Position numbers and translations under genes: made by a program | Shown: positions 36,301 through 44,495 of the stretch, one piece after another | Layout of the letters: every line of letters begins with the position of its first letter | Position numbering within the stretch: position 1 is the stretch's first letter | DNA from: Arenibacter sp041392165 | Lineage (GTDB): Bacteria > Bacteroidota > Bacteroidia > Flavobacteriales > Flavobacteriaceae | Assembly: GCA_041392165.1 (NCBI GenBank) | Contig: JAWKMN010000005.1 | Span: forward strand, 62,001 to 126,000 | Direction: 5' to 3' | Length of the DNA stretch: 64,000 nucleotides | Notes under the pieces: generated by a model | What the model was told of the DNA's origin: nothing | The model's database searches: none | The model's input: the letters and a program-made list of their open reading frames with translations, nothing else

Positions 36301-36952
36301 CGGCGATGTTAAGTATGAAGACATAAATGGCGATGGGGCCGTAAACGACGGTGCCAATACGTTGGAGGATCACGGGGACCTTAGTATAATAGGAAACAGT
36401 GCCTTGCATTATCAATACGGAGTCAATCTGAATGCAACGTATAAAGGATTCGACCTGTCCATGGTATGGCGGGGAGTAGGAAAACGCGACCTATGGTTTG
36501 GTGAGAATGACAACATTTTTTGGGGGTTCCGCACAGGAAATCAATCCTCGTTATTTCCAAGTCACTTAAATTATTTTAGGGATCAGCCAGGGGATGAATA
36601 TACCGGTTTGGATGTGGGCGAGGCAAATTTTAACTTGGATGCTTATTATCCCCGTCCTTACATAAACGGTGCCCAAAACAGTAAGAATAGAAGGATCAGT
36701 ACCCGTTATTTGCAAAATGGAGCCTATTTACGATTGCAAAATGTTCAGATGGGATATAATTTTCCGGAAAAAGTTTTGGAAAAACTCAATCTGGCCTCGG
36801 TAAGATTATATGTGTCAGGAGAAAATCTTTTTACTTTTTCCAAGTTGCCGGTCGGGATCGATCCGGTAGCAACAACGTCGAGCAGGTGGGGGGCAGGAAA
36901 GACCTATGGGGCAGATAGAATCGTTTCGCTCGGGTTAAAAGTTTCTTATTAA
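33341..36952 (+). CDS. SusC/RagA-family TonB-linked outer-membrane receptor with STN domain
   Basis: Protein of 1203 aa. Long N-terminus and signal sequence (to about 43), STN domain (about 48-120: EVFEEIERKSEFRFLYKKRE, LPIEYEVFDNRQIVL), carboxypeptidase-like domain (about 143-215: GNIVDQEGTPLPGASIVEKG), TonB box and plug (DEVVVVGYGTQKVTNLTGAV, GLGSINGGGSPYIVIDGIP) and a barrel to the C-terminus (ADRIVSLGLKVSY). With its SusD partner it binds and imports a large or oligomeric nutrient. The STN domain marks it as a signalling receptor acting through FecR. The substrate is probably sulfated, given the downstream sulfatases. Confidence 0.95.
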   Translation: MKNICFKGWPRFIPFKMTLKMKLTTFLLIVSLFKIQANSYSQNTKLSLNYNQISIGEVFEEIERKSEFRFLYKKREVNKDAKVSIHITLGNIYEILNRLFEELPIEYEVFDNRQIVLTKKLQTGIQSHNMVPATSSMQQAMVTGNIVDQEGTPLPGASIVEKGTTNGTEADFDGNFSIALKNANAILMVSYIGFSTKEINVNGQTNFNIVLEESAAGLDEVVVVGYGTQKVTNLTGAVDVIDSDLIQNRPSPTVSQLLQGTSPGLSFNVGDFGFEPGAGLGIQIRGLGSINGGGSPYIVIDGIPGDLNRLNPEDVESISVLKDAAASAIYGARAPYGVIVVTTKSGKNKKLSVTYSGSVSVASAQNLPSMLNSYTHARAINEAGVAGAGGRFFTNTVVDNIRAFQSGDYDFLRSRPNFPVDATFFETTPDPNNSNQWGFNQFGNANRDWFNEYYGSGYLQKHDLSITGGSERTSYYFSAGVFGQEGVLNFGTDTFDRYNIMAKITTSLNDHWDFTYQPRYSKTIREIPNMDRQGSYDLIFHQIARTMPSNAKYDGYGNIMIQSKIPWVNDAGTDVTETIENWHTFATEIRPAKGWKLNADFAFRNTDVFYQSKELTVFDNLVDRTQIPSGNTVPSNIRSTHRSNEYWTTNIYTSYSFNITEAHNFSLLAGTQFERTKNRGLTAFRTNLLVQDVPSLNTADGEIQASENLITFGTQGYFGRFNYNFKEKYLLEANARYDGTSRFREGKRWGFFPSFSAGWNVEKESFWEPIETVVNTFKIRGSWGELGNFGNVDDFSNQDFFPDIQLIPLSGGAVNWIFDAGGSRPVGFADVPSLISPDLTWETAITTNVGADLSFLRGRLRANFDWFERKTIDMIGPVPAQPGVLGSIVPRSNNATLRTRGWEVNLNWNHIVNKDFSYGIGVNLYDNKAVVTRYENPTGILNTWYEGREQGEIWGYTTNGLYKTQDEIDSYTSAVDLSDITGLVWNTGDVKYEDINGDGAVNDGANTLEDHGDLSIIGNSALHYQYGVNLNATYKGFDLSMVWRGVGKRDLWFGENDNIFWGFRTGNQSSLFPSHLNYFRDQPGDEYTGLDVGEANFNLDAYYPRPYINGAQNSKNRRISTRYLQNGAYLRLQNVQMGYNFPEKVLEKLNLASVRLYVSGENLFTFSKLPVGIDPVATTSSRWGAGKTYGADRIVSLGLKVSY

Positions 36953-36973
36953 AATATACAATCTAAAAAAATC

Positions 36974-38689
36974 ATGAAAAATATAACATATATATTAGGC
37001 TTTATTCTGGTTTTTGCAATTACAATATCCTGCGAGGATTTTATAGACAATCCGCCAGAAGACCAAATAGCAGTGAGCGAGTTCTTTAAAACTTCCAAAG
37101 ATGTAGAAAATTATGTAAAAAAATATTATAGGGCATTCCCTATCCACGGCAGTGCAATTTTGCCTATTTCCGAAGATAATTCGGACAACCTTATCGTACG
37201 TACCCCCAATCAGGTGCTTGACGGGACCAGGGCACCGAGTAACGGACAATGGATTGCGGATTGGGATGACATTAGGAGCATTAATATACTTTTTGATAAT
37301 TTGGGTAATGTTGTTGATGAGTTTAGTTCCTACCAACAATATTTGGGGGAAGCGCATTTCTTCAGGGCGTGGTTTTATTATAATCTTTTAAGGGCGTATG
37401 GAGATTTGCCCATATACGATACCCAACTATTTCCTGATGATGAGAGGTTGTTGGATCCAAGAAGCCCAAGAACCGAGGTGGTCGATTTTATTATAGCGGA
37501 TTTGGACAAGGCCGCCGACTTCCTGGGGCTAAGGGCCAGTACGGGAAATTCCCGACTCAACAAGGAAACGGCACTTGCTTTTAAGTTACGGGTAGCGCTA
37601 TTTGAAGGTTCTTGGCAGAAGTATCACCAAGGAGATGTATTTGGTACCCCGGGTGCCAACCCCAACACCTATTTTCAGAAAGCAGTGGAAGCCGGGGAAG
37701 AACTGATAAATGGAAACTACACCAAAGGCATTTACAATACGGGGAACCCGGATAAGGACTATTACAATTTGTTTGGAATGGATAATATGTCCAATATTGA
37801 TGAAGTTCTTTTGTATAGAATTGCCAGTTCATCTGAGCAAATGGGTCACGATCTACAGTTCTATACAACAAGAAGGACCAGGGATATGAGTTTGACATGG
37901 TCGTTAGTTTCTTCCTATTTAGGAAAGGACGGAAATGCTTATGATTACTTAGGCTTGGCTGCAGCTATTAAAGGTAATGACTTTCTTACCACTATAGCCA
38001 ATGATGTGGATCCTAGATTAAGTGCCACCGTTTGGATACCAGGAGACCTTAGGGTGGCAAGTGCCGATCAGTTATTTGATAGGCCGTTTATAGACGGAGG
38101 GGTGGAAGAATCGGCAGTGACGGGCTTTCAATTAAAAAAATTCTCGAATCCTTTTTCTCCTGCTGCCGGAGCAGATGTTGGCGGTCGTAGTGAAACCGGC
38201 TATATCTTGTTCAGGTATGGGGAAGTACTTTTAAACTATGCCGAGGCGAAATACGAATTGGACGGTACTTTGGCTACCGCCCAATTAAATCTGTTAAGGG
38301 AAAGGGTAGGTATGCCGGCATTTACGGCCATTCCACAGACGGATTACGGCGCTAATCTTTTGGATTACGGATATCCCATAGATGATGCGTTATATGCCAT
38401 TAGGAACGAACGCAGGGTAGAACTTGCACTGGAAGGCCAACGGATCGACGATTACAAGCGCTGGGCCGCCCATGCCTTATTTCAGGGAAAACGACCCTTG
38501 GGCTATCCTTTTTTACAGTCGGAGTTCCCCGGGTATGATACCCCTTTGGACAACAATGGATTGATCGATTTTTTCCAAAACGAATTGCCCAATGGCTATG
38601 GCTTTAGGGAAGACCAGGATTATTTGTCCTCCATTCCGCAGGATGAGCTTATTTTAAATCCCAACCTTACACAAAATCCTGGTTGGTAA
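36974..38689 (+). CDS. SusD/RagB-family nutrient-binding lipoprotein
   Basis: Protein of 571 aa with a lipoprotein signal (FAITISC, Cys20) and the TPR-rich SusD fold: EDFIDNPPEDQIAVSEFF at the mature N-terminus, FRAWFYYNLLRAYGDLPIYD at about 135, the YILFRYGEVLLNYAEAKYEL block at about 415, and AIRNERRVELALEGQRIDDYKRW at about 475. It forms the lid over the SusC barrel at the cell surface. It starts 21 nt after susC, so the two are one operon. The ligand is not predictable from sequence. Confidence 0.95.
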   Translation: MKNITYILGFILVFAITISCEDFIDNPPEDQIAVSEFFKTSKDVENYVKKYYRAFPIHGSAILPISEDNSDNLIVRTPNQVLDGTRAPSNGQWIADWDDIRSINILFDNLGNVVDEFSSYQQYLGEAHFFRAWFYYNLLRAYGDLPIYDTQLFPDDERLLDPRSPRTEVVDFIIADLDKAADFLGLRASTGNSRLNKETALAFKLRVALFEGSWQKYHQGDVFGTPGANPNTYFQKAVEAGEELINGNYTKGIYNTGNPDKDYYNLFGMDNMSNIDEVLLYRIASSSEQMGHDLQFYTTRRTRDMSLTWSLVSSYLGKDGNAYDYLGLAAAIKGNDFLTTIANDVDPRLSATVWIPGDLRVASADQLFDRPFIDGGVEESAVTGFQLKKFSNPFSPAAGADVGGRSETGYILFRYGEVLLNYAEAKYELDGTLATAQLNLLRERVGMPAFTAIPQTDYGANLLDYGYPIDDALYAIRNERRVELALEGQRIDDYKRWAAHALFQGKRPLGYPFLQSEFPGYDTPLDNNGLIDFFQNELPNGYGFREDQDYLSSIPQDELILNPNLTQNPGW

Positions 38690-38699
38690 CAGAAAATGT

Positions 38700-38763
38700 A
38701 AGTTGTTGAATGTTGTCTTGAAATACCGGGCCAATCCTTGTTTTCAAGACAGCATTCTAACTT
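38700..38763. terminator. Long hairpin between susD and the sulfatase genes
   Basis: GAATGTTGTCTTGAAA (38708-38723) pairs with TTTCAAGACAGCATTC (38742-38757), 15 of 16 Watson-Crick, and is extended outward by AAGTT/AACTT. Loop of 18 nt, followed by a C/T-rich tract. It starts 10 nt after the susD stop. It could reduce read-through into the sulfatases or protect the susCD mRNA 3' end. Confidence 0.65.
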
Positions 38764-38913
38764 TCTTTTCTTATCACTGGCAGGATGAAGGGTGTTTTTT
38801 GTAGAATAATTTCTTGGTAAGAAAAGTTGGGCATATGCCATAGATGTTGGTCATTGCCAAATCTAATTTAATGCATGGTAAACATTTTTTAATATCCATT
38901 TAATGATCAATTT

Positions 38914-40386
38914 ATGAACATAATAAACAAACTTCTGTTTATCCCGATATTTGCTTTTTTATTGGGTTGTGGCACCGATTTTATAAAAAAGGATCCAGTT
39001 GAAGAGTCTCCAAATATTGTTCTCATTTTTATGGACGATCTGGGTTATGGGGATATAGGAAGCTACGGTGCTACCGCCTATAGTACCCCTTTTTTGGATA
39101 GAATGGCAAAGGAAGGAATGAGGTTTACCAATTTTTATGCGGCCCAGGCGGTTTGCAGTGCTTCCAGAGCGGGAATATTGACAGGTTGTTACCCCAATAG
39201 GATAGGCATTAGCGGAGCTTTGTTTCCCAATTCGGAAAAAGGCCTGAATTCCAATGAAATTACCATTGCGGAAATGCTTAAGGACAAAGGCTATGCCACC
39301 GCCATATTCGGAAAATGGCATTTGGGAGATGCCAAACCTTTCTTGCCTCTCCAGCACGGATTTGATGAGTTTACCGGTTTACCTTATTCCAATGATATGT
39401 GGCCGATAGATTATGACGGAAAGGCCATTGCCGATACTTCGGACTGGAGAAAAAAGGCATTTCCACCTTTGCCATTGATAGAAGGCAATGCTATGGTTAG
39501 GGAAATACGAACACTGGAAGACCAATCCGAGCTAACCACAATTTATACGGAAAAGGCGGTCGACTTTATTGGCAGAAATAAGGAAAAACCCTTTTTTCTC
39601 TATGTTCCCCATTCAATGCCGCATGTCCCTATTGCGGTATCGGATAAGTTTAAAGGAAAAAGCAAAATTGGGCTTTATGGTGATCTTATGATGGAATTGG
39701 ATTGGTCTGTAGGGCAAATTTTAAAGGCGCTTAAGGATAACGGATTGGATGAGAATACATTGGTAATATTTACAAGTGATAATGGACCATGGTTGAACTA
39801 TGGAAATCATGCCGGCTCCAGCGGAGGATTGCGTGAGGGCAAGGGAACCAGTTGGGAAGGAGGACAGCGGGAACCTTGTATTGTGAGATGGCCCAATGTG
39901 GTTCCGGAAGGAACTATTTGTAATAATATAGCGTCCACAATAGATATCCTGCCCACGATTAGTGCAATTACAGGAGGGGATTTACCCGGCCATAAAATAG
40001 ATGGAGTAAATATATTGCCATTGCTCAAGGGAGAGAAAAATGCCAATCCACGGGATCATTTATATTATTATTATGGACGCAATAATTTGGAGGCCGTTAG
40101 GAAAGATAATTGGAAATTGGTGTTTCCTCATAAGCATCGGTCCTATAGAAACAATTTACCGGGCAATGATGGCTTCCCGGGGCCTACCACCCAGAAAGTG
40201 TTTGATTCCATTGCACTGTTCGACCTTAGGAGGGACCCGGGGGAAGATTACGATGTAAAGGAACTATATCCGAACGTTGTATCAGATTTACAACAATTGG
40301 CGGAAAACGCCAGAAAAGATTTAGGGGATGATCTTACCGGAAGTATAGGAGAAAATATTAGGCCTGCCGGAAATTTAAAAAAATAG
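38914..40386 (+). CDS. Secreted S1-family sulfatase 1
   Basis: Protein of 490 aa with a lipoprotein signal (FLLGC, Cys19). It hydrolyses sulfate esters using formylglycine made from C81 in CSASR (81-85), the Cys-type sulfatase motif. Metal ligands D41/D42 (MDDLGYGD) and D289/N290 (TSDNGPW), and sulfate-binding GKWHLGD (about 134-140), are intact. It is therefore probably an active periplasmic or surface enzyme; it needs a formylglycine-generating or anSME-type maturase, not seen here. The C-terminal part NNLEAVRKDNWKLVFP is typical. The second sulfatase follows 10 nt later. Confidence 0.95.
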   Translation: MNIINKLLFIPIFAFLLGCGTDFIKKDPVEESPNIVLIFMDDLGYGDIGSYGATAYSTPFLDRMAKEGMRFTNFYAAQAVCSASRAGILTGCYPNRIGISGALFPNSEKGLNSNEITIAEMLKDKGYATAIFGKWHLGDAKPFLPLQHGFDEFTGLPYSNDMWPIDYDGKAIADTSDWRKKAFPPLPLIEGNAMVREIRTLEDQSELTTIYTEKAVDFIGRNKEKPFFLYVPHSMPHVPIAVSDKFKGKSKIGLYGDLMMELDWSVGQILKALKDNGLDENTLVIFTSDNGPWLNYGNHAGSSGGLREGKGTSWEGGQREPCIVRWPNVVPEGTICNNIASTIDILPTISAITGGDLPGHKIDGVNILPLLKGEKNANPRDHLYYYYGRNNLEAVRKDNWKLVFPHKHRSYRNNLPGNDGFPGPTTQKVFDSIALFDLRRDPGEDYDVKELYPNVVSDLQQLAENARKDLGDDLTGSIGENIRPAGNLKK

Positions 40387-40396
40387 CAATACTATA

Positions 40397-41698
40397 ATGA
40401 AGGAGTCTATAAAACCACTTGTTATTGTTCTATCCATATTGGTGATGGGCTGTATGGAAGGAATTTCACAAAAAACGCCGAACATTATCCTAATTATGGC
40501 CGATGATCTTGGGTATGAAACATTGGGAACCTACGGGGGCAGCAGCTATCTTACCCCTAACCTGGACCAGCTTGCCGAAGAGGGTATGCGGTTCGACCAT
40601 TGTTATTCTACGCCACTCTGTACTCCGTCCCGCGTGCAATTAATGACTGGGAAGTATAATAATAGAAATTATATTGGCTTTGGATTACTGGATCCAAAGG
40701 AGAAAACATTTGGGCATTATATGAAGGAAGCGGGTTATAGCACCTATATTGCAGGAAAATGGCAGCTGTTAGGGAATCAGAATCAACAGAAATTGGCAGG
40801 TAACAAGGTTGGAACCACCCCTGAAAAAGCAGGATTTGATGATTATTGCCTTTGGCAAATAGATGAATTGGGATCGCGTTACAAAAATCCAAAGTTAAGT
40901 ACCAAAAATGGGGGCACACAAACCTATCCCGGTAAATATGGTCCTGACATTTTTCTCAAAAATATTGTTTCCTTTATGGAAGATAATAAAGATTCCCCCT
41001 TTTTTATTTACTACCCCATGGTCCTGACCCATGACCCTTTTGTGCTCACACCACTAAACAAAGGTTTTTCGGACTTCGATTCCAATGCAAAAGTGAACGA
41101 CCCCACATATTTTGGGGAAATGGTCACATATATGGATATGATAGTAGGCAGTATTGTTAAAAAAACGGATGAACTAGGGATTCGTGAAAATACACTTATT
41201 CTTTTTGTTGGCGATAATGGTACGGACGTTGATATCAGCTCTATGGTCAATGGTGAATTATTAAAAGGAAACAAAGGTAGGACGACCGATGCCGGTACCC
41301 ACGTTCCGTTGATAGCCAATTGGAAGGGGAAAATTGCTCCCAAAAGTGTAAACGACAATTTAATAGATTTTACAGATTTCCTACCTACTTTATTGGACTG
41401 TTCCCTTATGGAAAGAAAGGAAACCATGTCCTTGGATGGAATTAGCTTTTATCCACAGTTATTGGGTAATAATTCTGAAACCCGCAATTGGATCTTTTGT
41501 CATTATGATCCCAATTGGGGAAAGTTTAAAGCAAGGAGATATGTCCAGAATAAAAAGTGGAAGTTATATGGAAATGGGGAGTTCTACAATTTGGAACAGG
41601 ATATTTTAGAGATGAATCCACTTAAAATTGCAGATCTTTCCGGGGAATCCATAACAACCTTGAAACAATTCCAAGAGGTATTGAAAGGTTATAAATGA
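40397..41698 (+). CDS. Secreted S1-family sulfatase 2
   Basis: Protein of 433 aa, shorter than sulfatase 1, with a lipoprotein signal (LVMGC, Cys19). Formylglycine motif CTPSR with C75, metal ligands D36/D37 (ADDLGYETLG) and GDNGTD late in the protein. The usual GKWHLG reads GKWQLLG, so His is replaced by Gln next to the sulfate-binding Lys, a variant that may mark a different subfamily and substrate position. Co-transcribed with sulfatase 1. Two sulfatases of different type suggest a substrate with two kinds of sulfate ester. A terminator closes the operon. Confidence 0.94.
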   Translation: MKESIKPLVIVLSILVMGCMEGISQKTPNIILIMADDLGYETLGTYGGSSYLTPNLDQLAEEGMRFDHCYSTPLCTPSRVQLMTGKYNNRNYIGFGLLDPKEKTFGHYMKEAGYSTYIAGKWQLLGNQNQQKLAGNKVGTTPEKAGFDDYCLWQIDELGSRYKNPKLSTKNGGTQTYPGKYGPDIFLKNIVSFMEDNKDSPFFIYYPMVLTHDPFVLTPLNKGFSDFDSNAKVNDPTYFGEMVTYMDMIVGSIVKKTDELGIRENTLILFVGDNGTDVDISSMVNGELLKGNKGRTTDAGTHVPLIANWKGKIAPKSVNDNLIDFTDFLPTLLDCSLMERKETMSLDGISFYPQLLGNNSETRNWIFCHYDPNWGKFKARRYVQNKKWKLYGNGEFYNLEQDILEMNPLKIADLSGESITTLKQFQEVLKGYK

Positions 41699-41747
41699 TT
41701 TTCTGCATAGATAATGGAACTTTGAGTTTGTTAGTTGATTGAGTTGC

Positions 41748-41782
41748 AAAAGGAACATAGGGAAACCAATGTTCCTTTTTTT
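41748..41782 (+). terminator. Intrinsic terminator of the sulfatase operon
   Basis: AAAAGGAACA (41748-41757) pairs perfectly with TGTTCCTTTT (41770-41779) around a 12-nt loop, ending in a run of seven T (41776-41782). It lies 50 nt after the stop of sulfatase 2. Confidence 0.9.
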
Positions 41783-42190
41783 ATTAAGGGGTTATTAGTA
41801 CTGCCATAGAAGTGGATTTTTCGGAATTCATTGCTGTTGCCTTGTTTTTTAATAAATAATAGTCATTTTAAACAAGCTTTGCTGGTATATAGATAATTTA
41901 GATTACTTTTTTTAATAATATATCAGTTTTTAGACGATAACGCCCCTATGGTCTTCTAGGGGGACAGTAGAAATGAAAAATGATTTTTAATAATATGAAA
42001 AATCTTATTTCCTAAAAATGACATAAAATTATTATTACCTTTTTTTATTATCATATTATTAGTGTTTTTTGTTATATGATAAATTAAATTTACTGAAATG
42101 TACAATTATCAGAATAAAACACATTTTTGATAACTGATGCAATATGGGTAACGGCCATTAAATGGTCTGGAAGATCTAAAATTGAACACT
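41783..42190. other. About 400 nt of AT-rich spacer before the Lrp gene
   Basis: Very AT-rich DNA, as often seen near Lrp-type genes. A small inverted repeat CCCCTA/TAGGGG lies at 41943-41962. No exact TAnnTTTG box and no gene were found. Confidence 0.4.
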
Positions 42191-42649
42191 ATGAAAGATA
42201 GAATAGATGAAATGGATTTCAAAATTTTAAGTTTATTGGCGGACAATGCGCAAATGCCCTATACCGAGGTGGCCAAGAAAGTGGGTATTTCGCCAGGTAC
42301 GGTTCATGCGAGGACCAAGAAAATGATCAATTTGGGATTGATAAAGGGGGCTACCCTAAACTTGGACTACAGTAAGATTGGATGGAAAATGACCATTTTT
42401 TTAGGAGTTTATCTTCGTGAAAGTTTTATGTACAAACATGTTATAGTAGCCTTGAAAAAGGTGCCGGAGGTTGTCAAAATTCACCACAGTACAGGAAAGT
42501 ATGATATTTTTGTTAAAATGCACGCTAGGGATAGTATACATTACCGAGATGTATATCAGGATACCATTCTAACCATAGACGGGATAAAAGGAGTGGAATC
42601 CTTTATGTCCGTAGAAGAGAACATGAACCGGCATATTTGTTTCGAGTAA
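42191..42649 (+). CDS. Lrp/AsnC-family transcriptional regulator
   Basis: Protein of 152 aa from the ATG at 42191; an upstream in-frame TTG at 42182 is rejected. N-terminal winged helix-turn-helix (about 1-60: MDFKILSLLADNAQMPYTEV, KVGISPGTVHARTKKM) and a C-terminal RAM/AsnC ligand domain (about 68-145: KMTIFLGVYLRES, KIHHSTGKYDIFVKMHARD). Such regulators respond to amino acids and often control their own gene. The AT-rich upstream DNA would suit that. It is convergent with pntB and alone in its unit. The effector is unknown. Confidence 0.93.
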   Translation: MKDRIDEMDFKILSLLADNAQMPYTEVAKKVGISPGTVHARTKKMINLGLIKGATLNLDYSKIGWKMTIFLGVYLRESFMYKHVIVALKKVPEVVKIHHSTGKYDIFVKMHARDSIHYRDVYQDTILTIDGIKGVESFMSVEENMNRHICFE

Positions 42650-42733
42650 TATCTATTTCCCCTACAGCAGATTATAGTTGAAAGTTCAACATTCCAAAGA
42701 CTGGAAGACTATATTCTACCCTCAAACCTTAAC

Positions 42734-42781
42734 TCCAACATTTGGTTTCCAACATCTAGTCTAACATTGGGCATCCAACAT
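42734..42781. repeat. Short direct repeats TCYAACAT between lrp and pntB
   Basis: TCCAACAT at 42734, 42748 and 42774 and TCTAACAT at 42760, spaced 12-14 nt, with a further TTCAACAT nearby upstream. They lie in the convergent 148-nt spacer. They look like a decayed short tandem repeat. Confidence 0.5.
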
Positions 42782-42797
42782 ATACTACATAAGGATA

Positions 42798-44177
42798 TTA
42801 TATGTTCTTCAATTCGCTCACCAGATCTGTCAATGCTGCCTTTGCGTCACCAAAAAGCATAGAGGTTTTGGAATTATAGAACAATTCGTTCTCTATACCC
42901 GCATAACCTGCGTTCATACTACGTTTGTTTACGATGATATGTTTGGCATTTTCCACATCCAGAATTGGCATGCCATAAATGGGACTTGCCGGATTATTGT
43001 GTGCAGCGGGGTTAACAACGTCATTTGCCCCAACAACCAGTACTATATCGGTATTACCAAACTGGGGATTGATATCTTCCATTTCAACCAACATATTGTA
43101 TTCCACATTGGATTCGGCCAATAATACATTCATATGGCCGGGCATGCGGCCTGCAACAGGGTGTATGGCATACTTAACATTGACCCCTTTTTTTGTCAAC
43201 AATTCTTCCAATTCATGAATTATATGTTGGGCCTGTGCAACGGCCAAACCATAACCGGGAACTATGACCACCTTATTGGCGTAATTCATCATAATGGCCA
43301 CATCGTTTGGAGTAGTACTCTTTATAGTCCCTAAGGCCTTATTCTCCCCGCTAGTTGCGGTTGCCCCCCCAAAAGCACCAAAAATTATGGAACCTAAGGT
43401 CCTGTTCATGGCCCTGCACATTGCTACCGTTAGTATAATACCGGCAGAACCTACCAGTATACCTCCTACAAGCATCACCATATTATTATATAAAATCCCT
43501 GTTATGGCGGCGGCTATACCTGTTAAAGAATTGAGTAGGGAGATTACTACCGGCATGTCTGCTCCTCCGATGGGAAGCACGAATAGAACTCCATAGACAA
43601 GGCCTGCGGCCAATAGCACATAAAGCAGTAACGGATTGTCTACGGCCGACATCACCATAAATGCCGCAAAAGCAACAATGCCAAAAATTACAAGATTGTT
43701 AATAATATTGTAGAATGGTATCCTCACCACACTTTTTAAGGAGCCGTTCAGTTTCCCCCAGGCCATTAAACTACCGGAAAAAGTAATGGCCCCGATTATA
43801 ATGCCAGAAACGATGGTTGTGGACTGAGTAGGGTTGCTTACATTTTTACCGTATTCCACCAATCCGATCAGTGCAGCACTGGCACCTCCAAAACCATTAA
43901 ACAAGGAGACCAATTCCGGCATTTTGGTCATTTCCACTTTTATGGCGATCAGCCAGCCAATGAGCGACCCTATGAGGATTGCCGCCCCAATAAGGATGTA
44001 AATTAGAGGAGGCACTTGTTGTCCATGAACAAATACGGTTCCTACAATGGCCAATCCCATCCCGGTGGCCGCAATTAAGTTGCCTTTTTTTGCCGTTTCA
44101 GGGTGTCCCAACATTTTTAGGCCTATAATGAACGTAACAGTGGCTATGAGATATATGATATTTAATAAGATTTCCAT
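42798..44177 (-). CDS. pntB: NAD(P) transhydrogenase subunit beta
   Basis: Protein of 459 aa, the usual length. It is the membrane and NADP-binding subunit of the proton-translocating transhydrogenase, which uses proton motive force to make NADPH from NADH. About eight hydrophobic helices cover residues 1-260. The C-terminal dIII domain binds NADP (VPGYGLAVAQAQ, HPVAGRMPGHMNVLLAE, VGANDVVNPAAH, VNKRSMNAGYAGIEN). Its ATG overlaps the end of pntA2 by one base (TAATG), which implies translational coupling. Confidence 0.97.
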   Translation of the reverse strand: MEILLNIIYLIATVTFIIGLKMLGHPETAKKGNLIAATGMGLAIVGTVFVHGQQVPPLIYILIGAAILIGSLIGWLIAIKVEMTKMPELVSLFNGFGGASAALIGLVEYGKNVSNPTQSTTIVSGIIIGAITFSGSLMAWGKLNGSLKSVVRIPFYNIINNLVIFGIVAFAAFMVMSAVDNPLLLYVLLAAGLVYGVLFVLPIGGADMPVVISLLNSLTGIAAAITGILYNNMVMLVGGILVGSAGIILTVAMCRAMNRTLGSIIFGAFGGATATSGENKALGTIKSTTPNDVAIMMNYANKVVIVPGYGLAVAQAQHIIHELEELLTKKGVNVKYAIHPVAGRMPGHMNVLLAESNVEYNMLVEMEDINPQFGNTDIVLVVGANDVVNPAAHNNPASPIYGMPILDVENAKHIIVNKRSMNAGYAGIENELFYNSKTSMLFGDAKAALTDLVSELKNI

Positions 44178-44485
44178 TATTTTTTTCTTTTAAACATTTG
44201 TAACATTCTGTCAGTAACCGCAAAGCCGCCTACAACATTAATAATCCCCAGGACCACCGCAACGAAGCCCAATGACAAGGCTACGTAATCTGTTGGTTCT
44301 GCGTGCAACATTACTAAAATGGCCCCAACAATAACAACGCCGCTCAAGGCATTTGCCCCGGACATCAATGGCGTGTGCAAAACGGCCGGAATACTCTTTA
44401 TAACTTCTACCCCAACAAATATGGCCAGTATTAGGATATAGGTAATCTGTAGGTTGTTTTCAATAAATTCCAAAAACTCTTTCAT
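44177..44485 (-). CDS. pntA2: NAD(P) transhydrogenase subunit alpha part 2
   Basis: Protein of 102 aa with three hydrophobic helices (about 10-30, 38-60, 68-90), the separate membrane part of the alpha subunit. HTPLMSGANALSGVVIVGA is the family hallmark. Split alpha subunits (A1 plus A2) are common in Bacteroidetes and alphaproteobacteria, in contrast to the fused PntA of enterics. It lies between pntA1 (10-nt gap) and pntB (1-nt overlap). Confidence 0.95.
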   Translation of the reverse strand: MKEFLEFIENNLQITYILILAIFVGVEVIKSIPAVLHTPLMSGANALSGVVIVGAILVMLHAEPTDYVALSLGFVAVVLGIINVVGGFAVTDRMLQMFKRKK

Positions 44486-44495
44486 TATCTATTTT

